A DNA stretch of 64,000 nt from Symbiodinium sp. CCMP2592 (GCA_905221615.1 CAJNDT010005724.1:201001-265000), one strand, 5' to 3'. Shown: positions 31,875 through 45,030, counted from the stretch's first letter. The notes: a model not told the origin generated them from the sequence alone. A program made the numbers and translations.

Positions 31875-34800
31875 TTACAAATATTCGGCCACTAATTTCT
31901 CAGAGATATTCCACAGCTTCTCTTCAAGCTCCTCTGTGGAAAATTTTGGAGGGTTGGCATGTATGGCCTGATTGCGGAAGTACCTCGGCAGCTGGGACAA
32001 AAGACACTGGAAATGGTTCGAGACAAATTGTGAACCTGAGGCCCCTGCTGTCCACGAATACCTTTCTCTTCAATGTCCGGCGAGCTTGCCAAGTAGAGCT
32101 GAGTTACGGCACCTGTCGACAAGTGTTAGTGATGCTATCGACAACTCCAACGCAAGGAGTCGTCATTTGCGACACGGATGCGTTCTGCTTTGCCAAGATG
32201 CCTCGCGGAGGTGCCAACATTACCAGCTGCATCAGTTCATCCATGTAGTATCTCCTTAACTTACTCGAACTGCACTGACTGATGAGCGACTTGGGAGTCG
32301 GACTAGATAGGAGGACTTCTCACGTCAGAGTCGCACAAAAGGAAGTGACAAAGTTCCCACCCGGCGAAAGGTACACGCAGCGCACGAGCCATCGGTCGGC
32401 TACGTGGCTTGGTGCAAAAAGCACCTGTCCGACGAGCGTCCAGCCCTTGCCCATACTGTCCTCTGTGGACTTCTGAACCTTCGGCACAGCGCTCGGCATG
32501 AGCTCACCATGTTGGGCTTCGCAAATGGTAAGCTTACACAAGGTTCCATGCGAACGCGCAAAAATTCAGGGACTTGCATCAGCTGTTCTGGTCGAGCGGC
32601 GTGCTTGGGAAGGTTTGTCATAATGCCGCCAGGATGGCAACTGTTTGCAAAAACATTCTTGTCTGAAAGTCGGCGGGCCAGAGCACGAGTGAAAAGGACG
32701 TTTGCCAGCTTGGATCGAGCGTATGCCTTGAACGGGTGATAGTCAGCCTCATCTGTGTGAGGCATGAACAGGAAAGTTTTGACGAAAAGAACCATGCACA
32801 GCAGCGACTACACCGCATGGGATGCCCTCATTGCTTCGCCAGCGGCTTCGTAGTCCTGGCCCAGCTTGTCAAAGTCCGCCGCAGGAGCCGCATCAAGCAA
32901 GCCAATCCTTGGCTTCCCGGCCGTGTCACCCATGCAGCTAGTGCCTGCTGTAGACCTACTGGACCGACTGGGTGGGCAAGTTGCTCCCTGCTCACACGCT
33001 TGCATCAGCTTGGAGCATCGAAAAGCCTGATATGTGTGCAATGGCTTCGGCATGTCCTCAAGACTCAGACATGTCAGGACGAACCTACCCAATCAACAGC
33101 CATACGCCCGACTTCCAGACACCTACACGTCCAGCCAGCCACATGCACACACACAGATGCCCAAATTCGTACCAACCTCCTCCCTCTTGAGAAACGCTTT
33201 TAGAACCGTGATGGCAGTATACAACAGGACACAGCGAAGACAACGTGGGCTATCACAAGCTGTTCCAGGTTGGGGTTTGTTGATGATTCTGCTGTCTTCG
33301 TTGGCAGCAGAACTAGCAAACATCCGCGCTGCCTCTTCACCTATATCGTGAAGGAATGGCTCGAATGGCCGAATACTGTCCCCCTGAAAAAACCAGCATC
33401 TCGCCATGCACCTATGCCTAAGTGCGGTTCGATCGGCTTCTAGCTGATTCTTCCATGTGGCATTTCCAACTTGGCCATCATTTCTGGAAAGTGGGCTGCG
33501 GCAGAGGTGACAGTCACGACACGCGATGGCGCGGATGCCTGCCACCGGCAAAGCTGAGAGCAAACCGCACCTACGATGGCCTGCAAACGCAACAATAATT
33601 GCGGGAGCATGACCTCCAGTTCTGGCAACAATAGTTTGGTTAGCAGAAAGTGCCCTAAATGATTTGTGGCGAACTGGCTCTCCAACTTGTCGACCGTCAG
33701 TGAGAATGGATTCGCCATTATCCCAGCGTTGTTCATGAGGATGTGCCTCAGGCATGTGTCAGCTTCGCCACCATGACTGCCGAATCAAGGATATCACGAC
33801 TGAAAACCGAAGTTGCGAACCTGTTTTTGCAAATGGACATCATCGCTTGATCTCATGCACAAACAAACTTGCCAGGTCGTTGGGGTGAAACGTGAGCTGA
33901 CATACAGACAAAAACAGGTACGGGCAACCAGTAGTTTTTTATGATGTGTTCATGTTCACAGAAGGCTCTGTGCGTGGGTGTGCGTGTTGCACGTGCTGCA
34001 TGTCCATAGGCTCAGTTTTGGACACAAGAGTGCTACAGACTTGCGTTGGCATTGTCGTTCTTCCATGCCGCTGTGGATACACGCACGCACAACCACGCAC
34101 CTGCCAAGATTTACACCGCTACCGGACTTTCTCTCGTCTTCTCTTGATGGCTATCGCTCCACATCTGAATGAGAAACGATGTGACAAGCTGCTTGGAGGT
34201 TCTCGTGGCTTTATGGGCCTATGGGCACAACGAAGCAAGCCCGGCCAGATCTTCAAGCCTGCCGACTGCGAAGAAGTCGAACAGCCAATGCCTACATAGT
34301 CTTGGTGCTGGGTGTCGTATAACGGCCGGGTTGGTCCTGTGCGGAAACCGATTATTCGCAGGAGGACTCAGCTTCACCACTCCATGCGGCATGCTGAGAT
34401 TTCTGTTCTCGCGGTTCTTACTTGCGAACCCTGCCGGGACATGCTAAGAAGAACCCAAGAAGGCTGCAAGACCATAATGGATTTCTGCCGTCGAGCTGCA
34501 AAGGCAAGCGCTTCTCCTTGAAATTCATCGCAAATTCTTTCACTTGCTTGAGGCTGCTCAGGTCTAGCTTCATGAAGTCGGCCTGACACGAAGCCATGCA
34601 TCCTCCGACTTTAGAATGACTCCATGCACAGAAGTTCGACAGAGGATACCTTTGTCAAGTGATGCACTCTTCTCTGAAGCCTTGGCATCGGGCACCCTCC
34701 GAAGCAGCTCCTTCAAGGCCTCTTGGCCCTTGCTCTCACTTCGTCCTGCCAGAATGACCTGGCAACGGAGCTGCCAGATGCAAGAAGGGCCAGGGCTTTG

Positions 34801-35285
34801 CAGAGCCCAGCCCCACCAAGGAGCGTCTTCCAGCACAAGAGTTTGAAAAGATCATATCCCCCTCTAGACTCTAGACTCTGCCTGCGCCCCTTTCCTGGAC
34901 ATCTCGACTGCAGACTCAAAGCCAATCCCATTGACCTTTCTTGCGTTTTGCTGCGTTAGGTCTGAGTCTGGCCCCGCCGTTCATGAGGTGACATCTGAAT
35001 CAGTTCAGTTGCTGTGGGCCCGGTCACGATTGCCACTTTGCCCGATAGATCTGGAATGTCAGTCACATCCCATGTAGTAAACAGGTCCCAGAACTTGCCG
35101 TCAACGGCAGCGCTCCTGTAAATCCGCAGCTGAGGGACAGGCCGGCTAAGCAGTACGTTCATGCAAGTGCGATCGACCTCTTGGCAAGGCCCTGTCCATG
35201 GATAAGGCCAGCCAAGAGTCAAGGCAATTGGGCCCAGTACCGCTATCACAGGGACCAGAACGGCACACAGCCGAAAGCATCCCAT
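31875..35285 (-). CDS. Short-chain dehydrogenase/reductase, multi-exon
   Basis: NAD(P)-dependent oxidoreductase resembling retinol-dehydrogenase/WWOX-type SDRs. The first exon (35285 to about 35025) starts [20 protein letters not shown], a hydrophobic segment that could anchor the protein in a membrane, and ends [14 protein letters not shown], the start of the cofactor motif. Further segments are [14 protein letters not shown] and [20 protein letters not shown] (34830-34660), [17 protein letters not shown] (34510-34590), [13 protein letters not shown] and [17 protein letters not shown] (33625-33740), [13 protein letters not shown] (33455-33530, the likely catalytic Ser) and [20 protein letters not shown] (32625-32740, the YxxxK pair) followed by [11 protein letters not shown]. 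The last exon (31875-31965) ends [23 protein letters not shown]. A 1-nt shift near 34770 breaks the frame between ALLASG and CQVILAGRS. Substrate cannot be told; exon joins are approximate. Confidence 0.85.
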
Positions 35286-35299
35286 GGCTCCAAAGCCCG

Positions 35300-38200
35300 C
35301 GAAGAAGCTCCAATTGCATAGGCCGTGACTGGATCCAAAAATCCAATGCGAAGAGACATCTTGCACCATCTTGCCAAAGGTGTTTCATTCATATTACGTG
35401 TATTCACTCTGCCTTCAGTGAGGAAGCATTGCTCCAGGATTCATGTCTTTTCTGCGCCATGCCGGCTGTCTCAAGATTTCTCACGGCGGTGAGTCGATGT
35501 TTGTCAGCAATGACCTGACATGGCATCGCACCCGGGAGCACAAGGCCGCAAGTGCAAAGTCCAGCCTCATGAACTTGGCGCGTGTCCTGTAGCTATGAAA
35601 GTCTGGACGCGCATGAAGGGACCTGAGAGTGCGACTGGGAGCTCAGAGAAACACAGGATGCTCACAGCTTCGCAGCTTAAGGAGTTCGCTCCCATCGTGG
35701 CTTCTTGGGATCGCTTGCTCGAATTGGCCTTGTAAGGTGTTCTGCGACAGCGAGCGATATCGACAAATTGAAATTCACTGAGGTTCCAACTTGAAATCCC
35801 CAATGCCGCCCCACAGCGCTAGCAGGGATCCAACAACGACTTCTACGAAAACCTCACGGCAAGAACTGCAACTGTAGGCCGACATGACAAAGATGCGCAA
35901 AGATTGCATGCAACGTTCGGCAACGTCCCGGAAGCATGACAGTTCATCTCGAGCCAGGCTCAAATCTCCCTCTGCACCCTGCACGTCTTTGTGAAACCTG
36001 CCGAGATTGAGTGTCCAGTGGGGAGTGCGCAGCTCTCCTTGACGATGCTGCATCCTGCTTTCTCGGGCCACTCCATTCGTGTTGATCTTCCCACTGTTTA
36101 GTTTCTTCATCCTTGCCAACGAATACTTGAGACGAGCTGTTCGAAGCATGTTGTGGCCTGTTCGCGAAAGTGAAGCAAAACCCGCCCTGCCCACCAGGAC
36201 ATCCTCTTTGACATTTTTGCTGAATGGAGGTCGGCAATCCAGAACACAAAGTCTCGCGTGCACCACGCATGCAAGGAACGTGCTCTACTCGGCCGATAGA
36301 GGAACGAGCAGCACAGAACCCCAATGCCGCTTTCCTGCCGTGACTTCGGGCCCTGTCCCCGCGCAGCAGTGTCCCTGCCAGTCCACCCTGCCCCAACTTC
36401 TTCATCCCCTTTCTCCTCTGCTTCCGCTGGCAGATCCAGCTTGAATCTTCAGATTCTGGGTCGTGGCGGGTTGGTGGAAGCGACATCAGCCCCAAGATCA
36501 CTCTGCAGTGGCCACGTTTTTTGGCAAACCGGTGTCGTTCGCGCTGAACTACCAACCTACATTCCTTCGCAGAAATAACGCAGAGGACTGATCCCAACTG
36601 GTCGGACAATTCCATGTTGCTGCGTGCCTGGAATGTGACTCCTGTCACATCTTCATGGAATCCTTCAGCCTCTTCCATGGCTGCATGCTTTTCTGCCTGC
36701 AACATATCACCATCTGCCAGTCCACGTTTCCCCTTATGCGCGATCGCTCACTCAGCTTCCAGCCGTGATCATATTGCCAGCATGGATCACGATGGCGGTG
36801 CCGACCTTGCACAGGTGAGAAGATTGTTACTGTTACTGTTCCCAGCAACCTGTAGAAAAACTGTGCCGAAGTGGATGGTGCTTGCATCAGTCAGCTGCCC
36901 CCCTTCCGCGGCCCCTGCAACGACCATCCAGAGTTTGACCGCCATGACACCGTGCGCGTTAGACACGCATGCTTGGGCCACTCATGCTTAGGCAGAAGCA
37001 CATTCGGTGGCAATCTTACATCAGAGTGACAGAGAGAGAAAGCCAGCATCCAGAGCAAGCAAATGTGCTAGTGCAATGCGTGTGCAACCACAGCTTTGGT
37101 CCACGTTGATGTTCGTCATTAGACACACTTGCTGTTAAAGACCTTGTGTGAAACTCACCTGGATTGAAACAGAAGTTTAGCGGGTCAGCGATGGAAGTGC
37201 AGCAACATCTGAAGCCGATGCAACGGAATGACATTGACGTCTTATCCAGGGATCCACATCCTCTGCGCTCTCTAGAATCACTATCAAGTGTCCGAAGTGC
37301 ACATCATCGCAGATGTTCAGAGTGCTCGCCGGAACCTTTCTAATCAGTTCGACCCACGCATCAGACTTCGCACTTATGGAGGCTCTGGCAGAAGTTTGCC
37401 GAGGATGTACTGCTGGCTTGAATAATTATCATGACGTCTGGTGCGCGTGCCTTGCGTGAGACTGGCTGCAGAACACCCAATGCACAGCGCCACATAGTGC
37501 GAGCAATAGGACATGTGTATCTTCTGCAAAGAAAATTGGCTAGACTGCCTGCAAGCGCCACGTGTATTGGGGCTGATGGTCGCGACTGGCATGGCTTGCT
37601 GCATGCCTCCGCGGCTTCAGTGAATGGATCCGGGAAGGGCTCCACATGACCACATGGTGCCTGGCGCCTGGCATCGAGACAAAAGTGTTTTAGGAGCCAA
37701 CTCCAGTCTGCAACGAAGCGAAGCCATGCGAAGCGGCTACCAGCTGTGGCCGTGGCATATGCTGGCTTGTTGCGGGCACTATTTACAGCTGCCTGCTTGC
37801 GCTACGATGCGACACAGCTTCGGTAGACTAAGGGACAAATGCAAGCTGTGTCAAAAGGGAAGCAGCTCTGTAGCCAAGGTGCCGCACGTGCTAGAAAGCG
37901 GGAATGGTCCTGCGGACATTAGTTGAGTTTCGACTTTGGGAGCCCCTTCAAGACAGAAATGGGCTTTGTGGGCACAGACAAGCCTTCGATTAGCAGCATA
38001 GAGGCAGGAAGGCAAGCTGGCAATTTCATAAGCTCTGAGCTTTTCGTCGCCAGAATTAGGTTGCAAGCGTTGATCGTCTGCAAGTGCAGCTCCAGCTGCT
38101 TCCCTTGCATGAATATCATCCCAGCAAGCATCATCTGGCCGCTGAATCTCTGCAGTTTCGCGACGAAGAAACTGCAAGGCCTGAACTTCAGTGGCTGTAC

Positions 38201-38400
38201 GTGTAGCCGTGTGGCACATACCCTCCAGTCACGTCGGCATGGCACCACCTCTCCCTCTTTCCCTCTCGGAATGGTTCCTGGCACAAGCACCGCTACCTGT
38301 CCTGCACTCACTCCGGCAATTATGCCTCTCGTCGAAACTAGTATGCAACAAGTTATAGCGGTCAGCTCGCCCAGCGGCAATCCATCGCATGTTTCAACTC
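35300..38400. other. Intergenic or intronic stretch
   Basis: Lies between the dehydrogenase start and the aminopeptidase end, both on the minus strand. Several minus-strand frames of 80-250 codons exist, for example 35944-36705 with a Lys/Arg-rich run RERHRFAKKRGHCR. None has a recognisable domain, and opposite-strand frames are as long. I call no gene here. Confidence 0.5.
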
Positions 38401-38406
38401 TTCAAC

Positions 38407-41400
38407 TCACACAGCCTCTGTATCGCCAAGCTCGGACAGGATCGGGAACAGTTCGTCTGCGACTCGTTCGTGATATGCCTTAAGCATGAAGTATAGGTCC
38501 CTGACTGTTTGACTGAAGGTGAACCCTTTAGCGGAATTCTCTAGTCTGACGGATGCTATCATGTTGGGCAAAGCGCGTTGAGGTAGGAGAGTTCTGCGTT
38601 CGAGAGCAAAGATGCGTCGACGAGGCTTCTCCTCAGCTGAAAACGGCACGAAATGCAACCAATGTGGTCATCCACAGCCCTGTCCTTGACACGACGCAAA
38701 TGAGTTCCACGCATCAGATGCCGCTGTGCACATGCAATTATCGTGCATGTACAACACGGCAATTTCTGAGGTTCGTATGAGCTCTGCCGTTTGTAGGGCC
38801 TTTCAAGCCCACTTTACTCCAAGGCCCTGCCACGTCTGGAGGTGCTGTCGTACCAGAGAAACACTGTCTTCGGCCCAAAACCCTGTGGAGCTCTCGCAGT
38901 AGTTGAAGTTGTAATGGTAGATTGGAACACTTTTCCCACTGCTGCTAGTGCTTTTGGAAATTGTCGTGAGGCAAGCAACCTGAAACAGAAACAGCTCACA
39001 CAAGAAAGAAAGGCTAGCGAAAATCCTGCTTTCTGTCACGGGCTTCTGAATCGGCACCAAGGTAATCGGACGGAGGCCCAAGTAGCTTCTGCCATCTTTG
39101 CCAACAGCCTGCAGCAAGAACATGTCAATGTGGAAGAGTGAGAGAAGTCTGGCTTGGCCCGGCCTTTCGAACCACAAGCATAAGATTTTCGATTCGGATT
39201 CCAAGGCATCCCTCGAGATATAGCCCGGGCTCATTGCTGACCTGACTCGACTCGTACCCGTTGCTCTGCACGACTCCCTGCGCACATCAAATCCCGAATG
39301 CCAGCCGACACCAAGCGGCAATCATTCCAGCCTCACACACATTTCCGCGCTTCCAGAGAACATCAGCTTTCCATGTTGCTCTGCACAAACTGCAACTGTC
39401 AAGTGTAGTCGCCTGCCTTCAACGGGTCACGGTTTTCCTGAGACACCGTCTTGTGCACACTCGAGCAAAGCGTGGCTACTGCTAAGACTTCCGACGAAGA
39501 CCCCACAGCCCCCAGAAGGCAACAGTTGTTTTGTTTCACGGAGGTGGTGCCTTGTTCTTCGCTGCCTGCCTTGATTGCTTTTGCTGCGCTTTCGGGGCGG
39601 GGCGGCTGCTTTGTCTATTTGCTGTTGTTGTCTGTCGGCGGCGCATTTGTACATTGTCCTTGTCTCGGCAAGCGGCAAGCCGTGCAGCGCTTCTGACTTG
39701 CTTGGTCCCTATCCTTACTCCCCGCAGCAGGCAGCTGTTGACTTACAAAGAACAATGTCTTGCAGCATGCTAGTGGGGAAGTCTAACTTGCGGGTTCCAT
39801 TCCTGTCTTGCGGCCAGCTAGTGGAGAAGTCTAATTTGCAGGATGCTGTTCCGGGAAAGCTATTTTGGCAGCACAATGACTCTTTGGGGAATTCCAATTT
39901 GCTGGTCAGCTGCTGTAGCGTGCCCCTCGGCCTATACTGCACACTGCACCAGCAAGTTATCCTCACTGTGGTTCCGGACTCCAGGGAAGAGATGCTTGTG
40001 CAAAATCAAGCTTCAAAGCGTTGGCCAATGTAAGGAGGAATCTCGTGCACGGCTAGTGCCGCTCCCACCCCATGCCCGGTGCCATGGCGGTAATCAGCTG
40101 CCACCTGCAGACCGTGGTGAAATGTCGATGCTGTGCGAAGTCGCAGCGAAGCTGACACAAGCCTCCCACAAAGGGCGACGGGCCTTGGCAGCTGGACAGC
40201 TTGCGTGTTAGCACGAGTGCAGCTTCTGATCGATCCAGGGCAGTCGCATAAGCATCCAGTACAAAGCACGGAACGTCAGCAGGGAATGTCGCCGTTGCAA
40301 GGCCTTGCAGCCGACCGACACACAGAGCCGCAGCCCCCGCGAGTTGCCAAGATCTGTTTCTGAAAGCATGCAGGCTTGTAGTCTTTGTAAGTGCCTGACC
40401 AATGTGAGCTTTGAGAACGCGGGTGAACAACTCGCCTGAAGCCGGCCATGCACGAGCGAACTTGCACTTTGCTTCGAGTGCCTCTACAACAGTTGGTCAC
40501 ACATCCTCTTCTCGTTAACATTGCAGGAGCGAATTTCGGATCGAAATGCCACCAGCTCGCGTTCTCGGCTGGTCGGAATGCCAAATTTCAAAGTTCCTGA
40601 GCCCGTACCAGCTGTGATGTGCTGGGTGCTGCAGCATCCCTCCTGAGTCTAGGTTCGAGTTATATCCGTCGTACCGTCGTGGTACTGTGCACCAGAGTCC
40701 AGCAATAACATGGAGTCAGTACCTGAGCTACCGGATGTTATCGGTCTTCTGGCTTCTGTTGCAGACCTCGAATTGAAAACGAGGGAGATCTGAGCTTGCG
40801 GCCGACAGTTGCGGCAGAGTCTGCCTGGTTCAGCAAGACCATTCTGCTGCATGCTTCGAAGATGCTTTCGCACCCGGCCTGCGCCACATAATGGATGATT
40901 GCAGCATTGGGCCCATAGCCGGCAATGGTGTCGAAGGATCTATCCAGGTATCCTCGACAAGCCGAGAGTCGCGGGACGGGGGCTTCGTCTTCCGAGCCCC
41001 GCACCCAGCGCTGCAGCACGCGAAGCAGTCACAACTCTGTCAACATCAATCTCCGTCCTCGGCTACGAGCTCTTAGCCGGAGCTTTCCACAGTGCTAATC
41101 CCCGGCGGAACAGCACTTTGAGCCAAGCGGCACAACTTCCCCACGCTTCACCATAGCTTCAAGTTGCGCGAAGCCACGACACAGTGCAGCGCCGTCACGA
41201 CGATGGGCGTCCACCATGCCTTTAATCTCCGCTTGATTCTTGCATGCCTCACCAAGGCGTTAGAGCAGAGTTGGAAAGTTGGACTGGCTTTCGCCAAGGT
41301 ACTGCCTCATGCTGAGCGTCGCGCTTGAATTTCAGCAACAGGCGATCTCCTCGTCACCTGGATGACCGGTTCGGTCTGGAGCCTAAAGAGTCTAAGCGAT

Positions 41401-42735
41401 GGAGGATTGCCAGATAAGCTGGGCCAGGCTGCTGCAGGTCCTTCCTGTCCACTTGCCAAGAACAGCGAATAGTTGGAGCCTGAGCAGCTCGACAGGATTT
41501 GGACATACGTTTACATGTCTGACCCGCATGCATTGCAAAGGCGAGGGTCGCTTGGTGTCCATCCACACCTCATCTTGGGGATGGCTTCGACGTGCAAGCC
41601 CATGAGAGGAAAGCCTATGCGAAAAGCCCCCAAGATCGGCCAGAAGTCTCGCTGCCCGGATTGCACTCTTTCAGTCACAGCCCGGCTGTAGGATGCATAG
41701 GGATAGACTTCGACTTGCAAGTCTTGCAAATACTTTCGAACCTGGGGGAAGGCGTTCCGTGTTGGCCTGCTGCCTACGAAGACAGTCTTGCATGAATGGG
41801 TGGCCAAGACTCCCGGCCTCTGTTGTCACCTTGCCGTCATCAATGAATATAGAAGCCCCCTCCATGTCAACAAGGGCAAACGCCAAAACAACCTTAGCAT
41901 CAAAAGTGTGGCTCTGATGCTGCGTGTACTGTGCCGCACTTGGCCTTATGCCACTAGGCAGCCGGAGTGTGGCGAACATCGCCTCCTCGAATGTTGAACA
42001 AATACCTGAACTTGAGCACAACATGGGGCGATGAATTCCAGATCTAGTAAGTAAGACCCTTTAACCCTAAGCTAACCCTAAGCCCTAAACCCAACACGAA
42101 AGTGGACACGGCGACCGGCTTGCAAACCCAGCAGCGCTACCTCATCCAATGCCGTCACGAGAACTACATCCGCCCCGTGCTCGGCCATCTTTGCCCTGAC
42201 GCCCTTCAGTTTCTCCGATACAGAGGCGCCTGCTAAAGCCTGAGGGTGCAATCTTACTGGGCTGCTGGGCCAACTTCTGCCGCTTTTCCAAATCTGATCC
42301 ACGAGGTTCGCCTCGACGCACCGCAGATGTATTCCGGCTTTCTGCAGCTTGCTCTGCAGCTCCACAGTCGGCAGAGCAGCATGCACGGATGGATCAATCC
42401 CCACCACGTCTCCTTTTCGCAGGTTCTGAGAGAGCCAGTCGCCCAAGTCAGGGGTACCTTCCATCCCAGATTTCATCAGGTTCCATGAGCTGCTGAGCTC
42501 CATTTTGGCTTGTATGAAATATCTCCCGTCTGTCCAAAGCATGGCTTCCGTTGGCGTCACAAGCGCAGTTCCCGCAGAGCCTGAGAAGCCCGTCAGAAAT
42601 CTTCTTCGAGCAAAACAGTCAGGTGGAACTTCCGACATGTGCGCATCATCCGTCGGAATGATGTAAGCTTGCAGGTTTGATTGAGTCAACGTCTCCCGGA
42701 ATTGCGACAGGCGATTCTCGAGCTCGTCCCTGCAC
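38407..42735 (-). CDS. Xaa-Pro aminopeptidase (M24B, aminopeptidase P)
   Basis: Metallopeptidase that removes an N-terminal residue preceding proline. Segments run in the expected order. The creatinase N-domain lies at 42735-42120 (LQAYIIPTDDAHMSE, GFSGSAGTALVT, LWTDGRYFIQAK, then VVLVTALDEVALL). Next come TFDAKVVLAFALVDMEG (about 41905-41820), EVYPYASYSRAV (41672-41750), DEVWMDTKR (about 41580), IKGMVDAHRRDGAALCRGFA (41170-41260), IAGYGPNAAIIHY (40891-40960), LLLDSGAQYHDGTTDITRT (40655-40730), VLKAHIGQAL (about 40410), HGTGHGVGAALAVHE (40020-40100), EPGLYLEGCLGIRIEN (39165-39232), LRPITLVPIQK (39040-39108) and AYHERVADELFPIL near the stop at 38407. All five metal ligands (D, D, H, E, E) are present. 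The intron 39109-39163 is 55 nt with GC-AG ends. The first exon and start codon are not certain. Confidence 0.93.
39109..39163 (-). other. 55-nt GC-AG intron
   Basis: Splicing CGAAAG|GCCGGG ... CTGCAG|GCTGTT restores the aminopeptidase reading (VVRK-AVGKDGRS). A GC donor and very short length match the non-canonical introns known in dinoflagellates. Confidence 0.75.
42057..42092. repeat. Interstitial telomere-type repeat
   Basis: ccctttaaccctaagctaac followed by cctaagccctaaaccc: several degenerate CCCTAAA units in the intron between the first two recognised aminopeptidase exons. Confidence 0.85.
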
Positions 42736-43292
42736 GAGCTACGACAGGCGGCCGATGCCGAGCAGATGCGACTCTTTGTTTGCTTGCTGCTCTGAAGGAT
42801 CCTGTGCGCCGACGAGATCGCTTGAACACAGAAACACGCCCGGATGCAGGACCCTGCGGATCCTTTGGTTTGAGAGGTGCTGCGTCCCAGGATTCGAGCC
42901 GGGCTGTCACGGAGAGCTGCAGCAACTGGAGCAAAGGGTCTTCCACGTCTTAGGCCGCGCATTTCAGCATCTGCCAGAGAAAGCAGCCGACCATTCTCGA
43001 ACATCACTCGCACTCGCGCATAAATGCTACTGCAGTATAAGCTTTCAAGTGCATAAGGGGTGCTTAAACATGCTGCAGTCTGCACTGGAACAAAAAGTTC
43101 CTGAGCCAGCTGAAAACAACAGAGCTGCAACACCCAGACCTCCTCGCATTCAGAACAGAGAGACGCTCTAGCAAGCGTCCTCCGGCTTGTGGCATCAGCC
43201 CATCAAGGGAGGTGGCGCATGCATCTTCTGAATTTCCTGGCAGGGTTGCATTGCGGCTTACTGCACTGACAAAGCTGGTAAGCATACCTGAT

Positions 43293-43590
43293 CACACTGC
43301 CTGCATTCTTGCACGTCGCTCTAGCTGACGCTGCTCTTTAAGTGCCTCAGAAAATTGTTTGGGCAGACCCGATTTGGAGAACAAAACGCCTAAGGCTCGC
43401 ACCATGCGAGTTCTTCTTGCATCTAGCTCGGCCTGTCTCTTGACCTGCGCATGTGTAGCTTCCTTTGAAAGGTGTCTCAAACGCCGCTCTGCAGTTTTGC
43501 ACGTGCTTCCGTGGTGGCGCACCGTCTCATGCTTTACGAGCTCCACGCAACCCAGGATGACGCACTTCATGCCTGAGCAAAGATAAAGGT
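43293..43590 (-). CDS. Coding-like exon, basic helical protein
   Basis: A minus-strand frame containing MKCVILGCVELVKHETVRHH and then a highly charged helical run (SKEATHAQVKRQAELDARRT, EALKEQRQLERRARMQAV). It lies upstream of the aminopeptidase on the same strand and could be an exon of an unidentified gene with coiled-coil character. No family recognised. Confidence 0.35.
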
Positions 43591-44676
43591 CTGTCCGAAT
43601 GCGTGATCCGCAGGTCAAGGCATGAAATCTGGACAAGATCACAGCTTCTGGGCGTCCTGCTCTCCAAGATCCCAAAATTAAGCAAACAACCGCAGAACGT
43701 GGCCGCATACGTTGCCCAGATCTGCCACAAATGGAGCCAGCAGCAACATACAAGCCCACGCTCAAAGAGTCATACGCTGGTGCAGATTGCAGCCAAGGAT
43801 GGCACATGTCTGTTTGACATGTACACTCCGTACAAGGCAATGATAGCGACGCTGTGGACGAAAATCCAGAACCTCGGTACAGGAGAGCAGGGCTCAGCAA
43901 GCAAAGTTCAAAGGTCAAAAAAACACGAGCATCAGACACAAACACGTAGACAATCCAAACGCTGACCTGGCCACAAATCATCACAAATCCGCATGAACTT
44001 GTGCTCAAGCTTTGCAACCAATCCAAAGGTCGAAGGCCTTCACCACCACCTCCGGTACTGGCTTTGGGCCTTGCTCAGGTGGAACATACTCCTTTGCCAC
44101 GTTCGGCAAGGCCTTGGCCAACTACAGTAGTTCCGAGCAAAAAAATCGCAAAGGCCGGCTTCAAGAGATATCTAGCACCAAGTCAAAAAAACATGTGCAG
44201 GTGTAAAATATGAACCAGAAAGTTAGCCTCAAAGAGTCATGCTTCTGTTTCTGGCATGTTTGGGAAACCTTCTTCATATTTCTCTCTCCTCTGGCAAGCC
44301 AATCTTGCCGGATTTTATTGGGCCTGAGAGTCTCCAACAGCTCGTTGCAATTGCAACATGGCACATAAACGGACTGCAGCGAACATGTGATAGTTCGGAG
44401 GCCGTGCTGGCTGAGACCGTTGCAGCAAATGCCAAACTTTCGCTCGCAGGCGGCGCCTGCGTCGGTCGCATTTATCCAATCTGCACTTCGTCCTGCTGTA
44501 CTGTCCAACGACCGTATGCTGCGAATCAGTGGTGGCCTTCGGTGGCAACGGCTCCAACGCAGAAGCCTTCCAAGTCAGAGGGTCCCAGATTTCCCGAAGC
44601 CGAAACACCCTGGCCTTGGGTGACTTGCCCCTCGCGTCGGCAATCGACTGTAGTGCCTGTGCGGGCGAAAGATTTT

Positions 44677-45030
44677 CTACAAGTGCAGGCGAACTGTTCG
44701 CGGAGCTGCATGCCTGCGATGGCACCCTGTAGACAAAGGAGGGCAGCGGCTCAGATGGAGGGTGCACCTGCAAAGGCAACGTGCCAGGCCCCCTTCTGCC
44801 GGATGGCAAAACTGTGACGGCTGGAGATCCGGCCAGCGGTGCAGGAGGCTTTGCCTTCGAGACCACTGCCTTCGGTCCGAATTAGGGAAGAGCCGTAAAC
44901 ATATGGCCATGGCTGCGGGGCCATAAATCTCGGCCTGCAAGTCGACGTTGCCACTGGCAAAATCCTTCAGCGGCTGTTCTGTACGCATCTCAAATCTCAT
45001 CGAAGCAACACGTGCGGGCAATGTCGGGTC
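44677..45030 (-). CDS. Coding-like exon, unidentified
   Basis: The minus-strand frame contains RFEMRTEQPLKDFASGNVDL and QAEIYGPAAMAICLRLFP, compositionally plausible coding. A second frame just downstream (44866-44315) contains VFRLREIWDPLTWKASALEP. The two may be successive exons of one gene, but I cannot name it and cannot fix splice sites. Confidence 0.3.
   Translation of the reverse strand, partial: DPTLPARVASMRFEMRTEQPLKDFASGNVDLQAEIYGPAAMAICLRLFPNSDRRQWSRRQSLLHRWPDLQPSQFCHPAEGGLARCLCRCTLHLSRCPPLSTGCHRRHAAPRTVRLHL

Noticed and set aside
42885-42910. T-loop-like gattcgagcc on the minus strand
   Set aside because: Stem pairing fails and it lies just upstream of aminopeptidase coding sequence.
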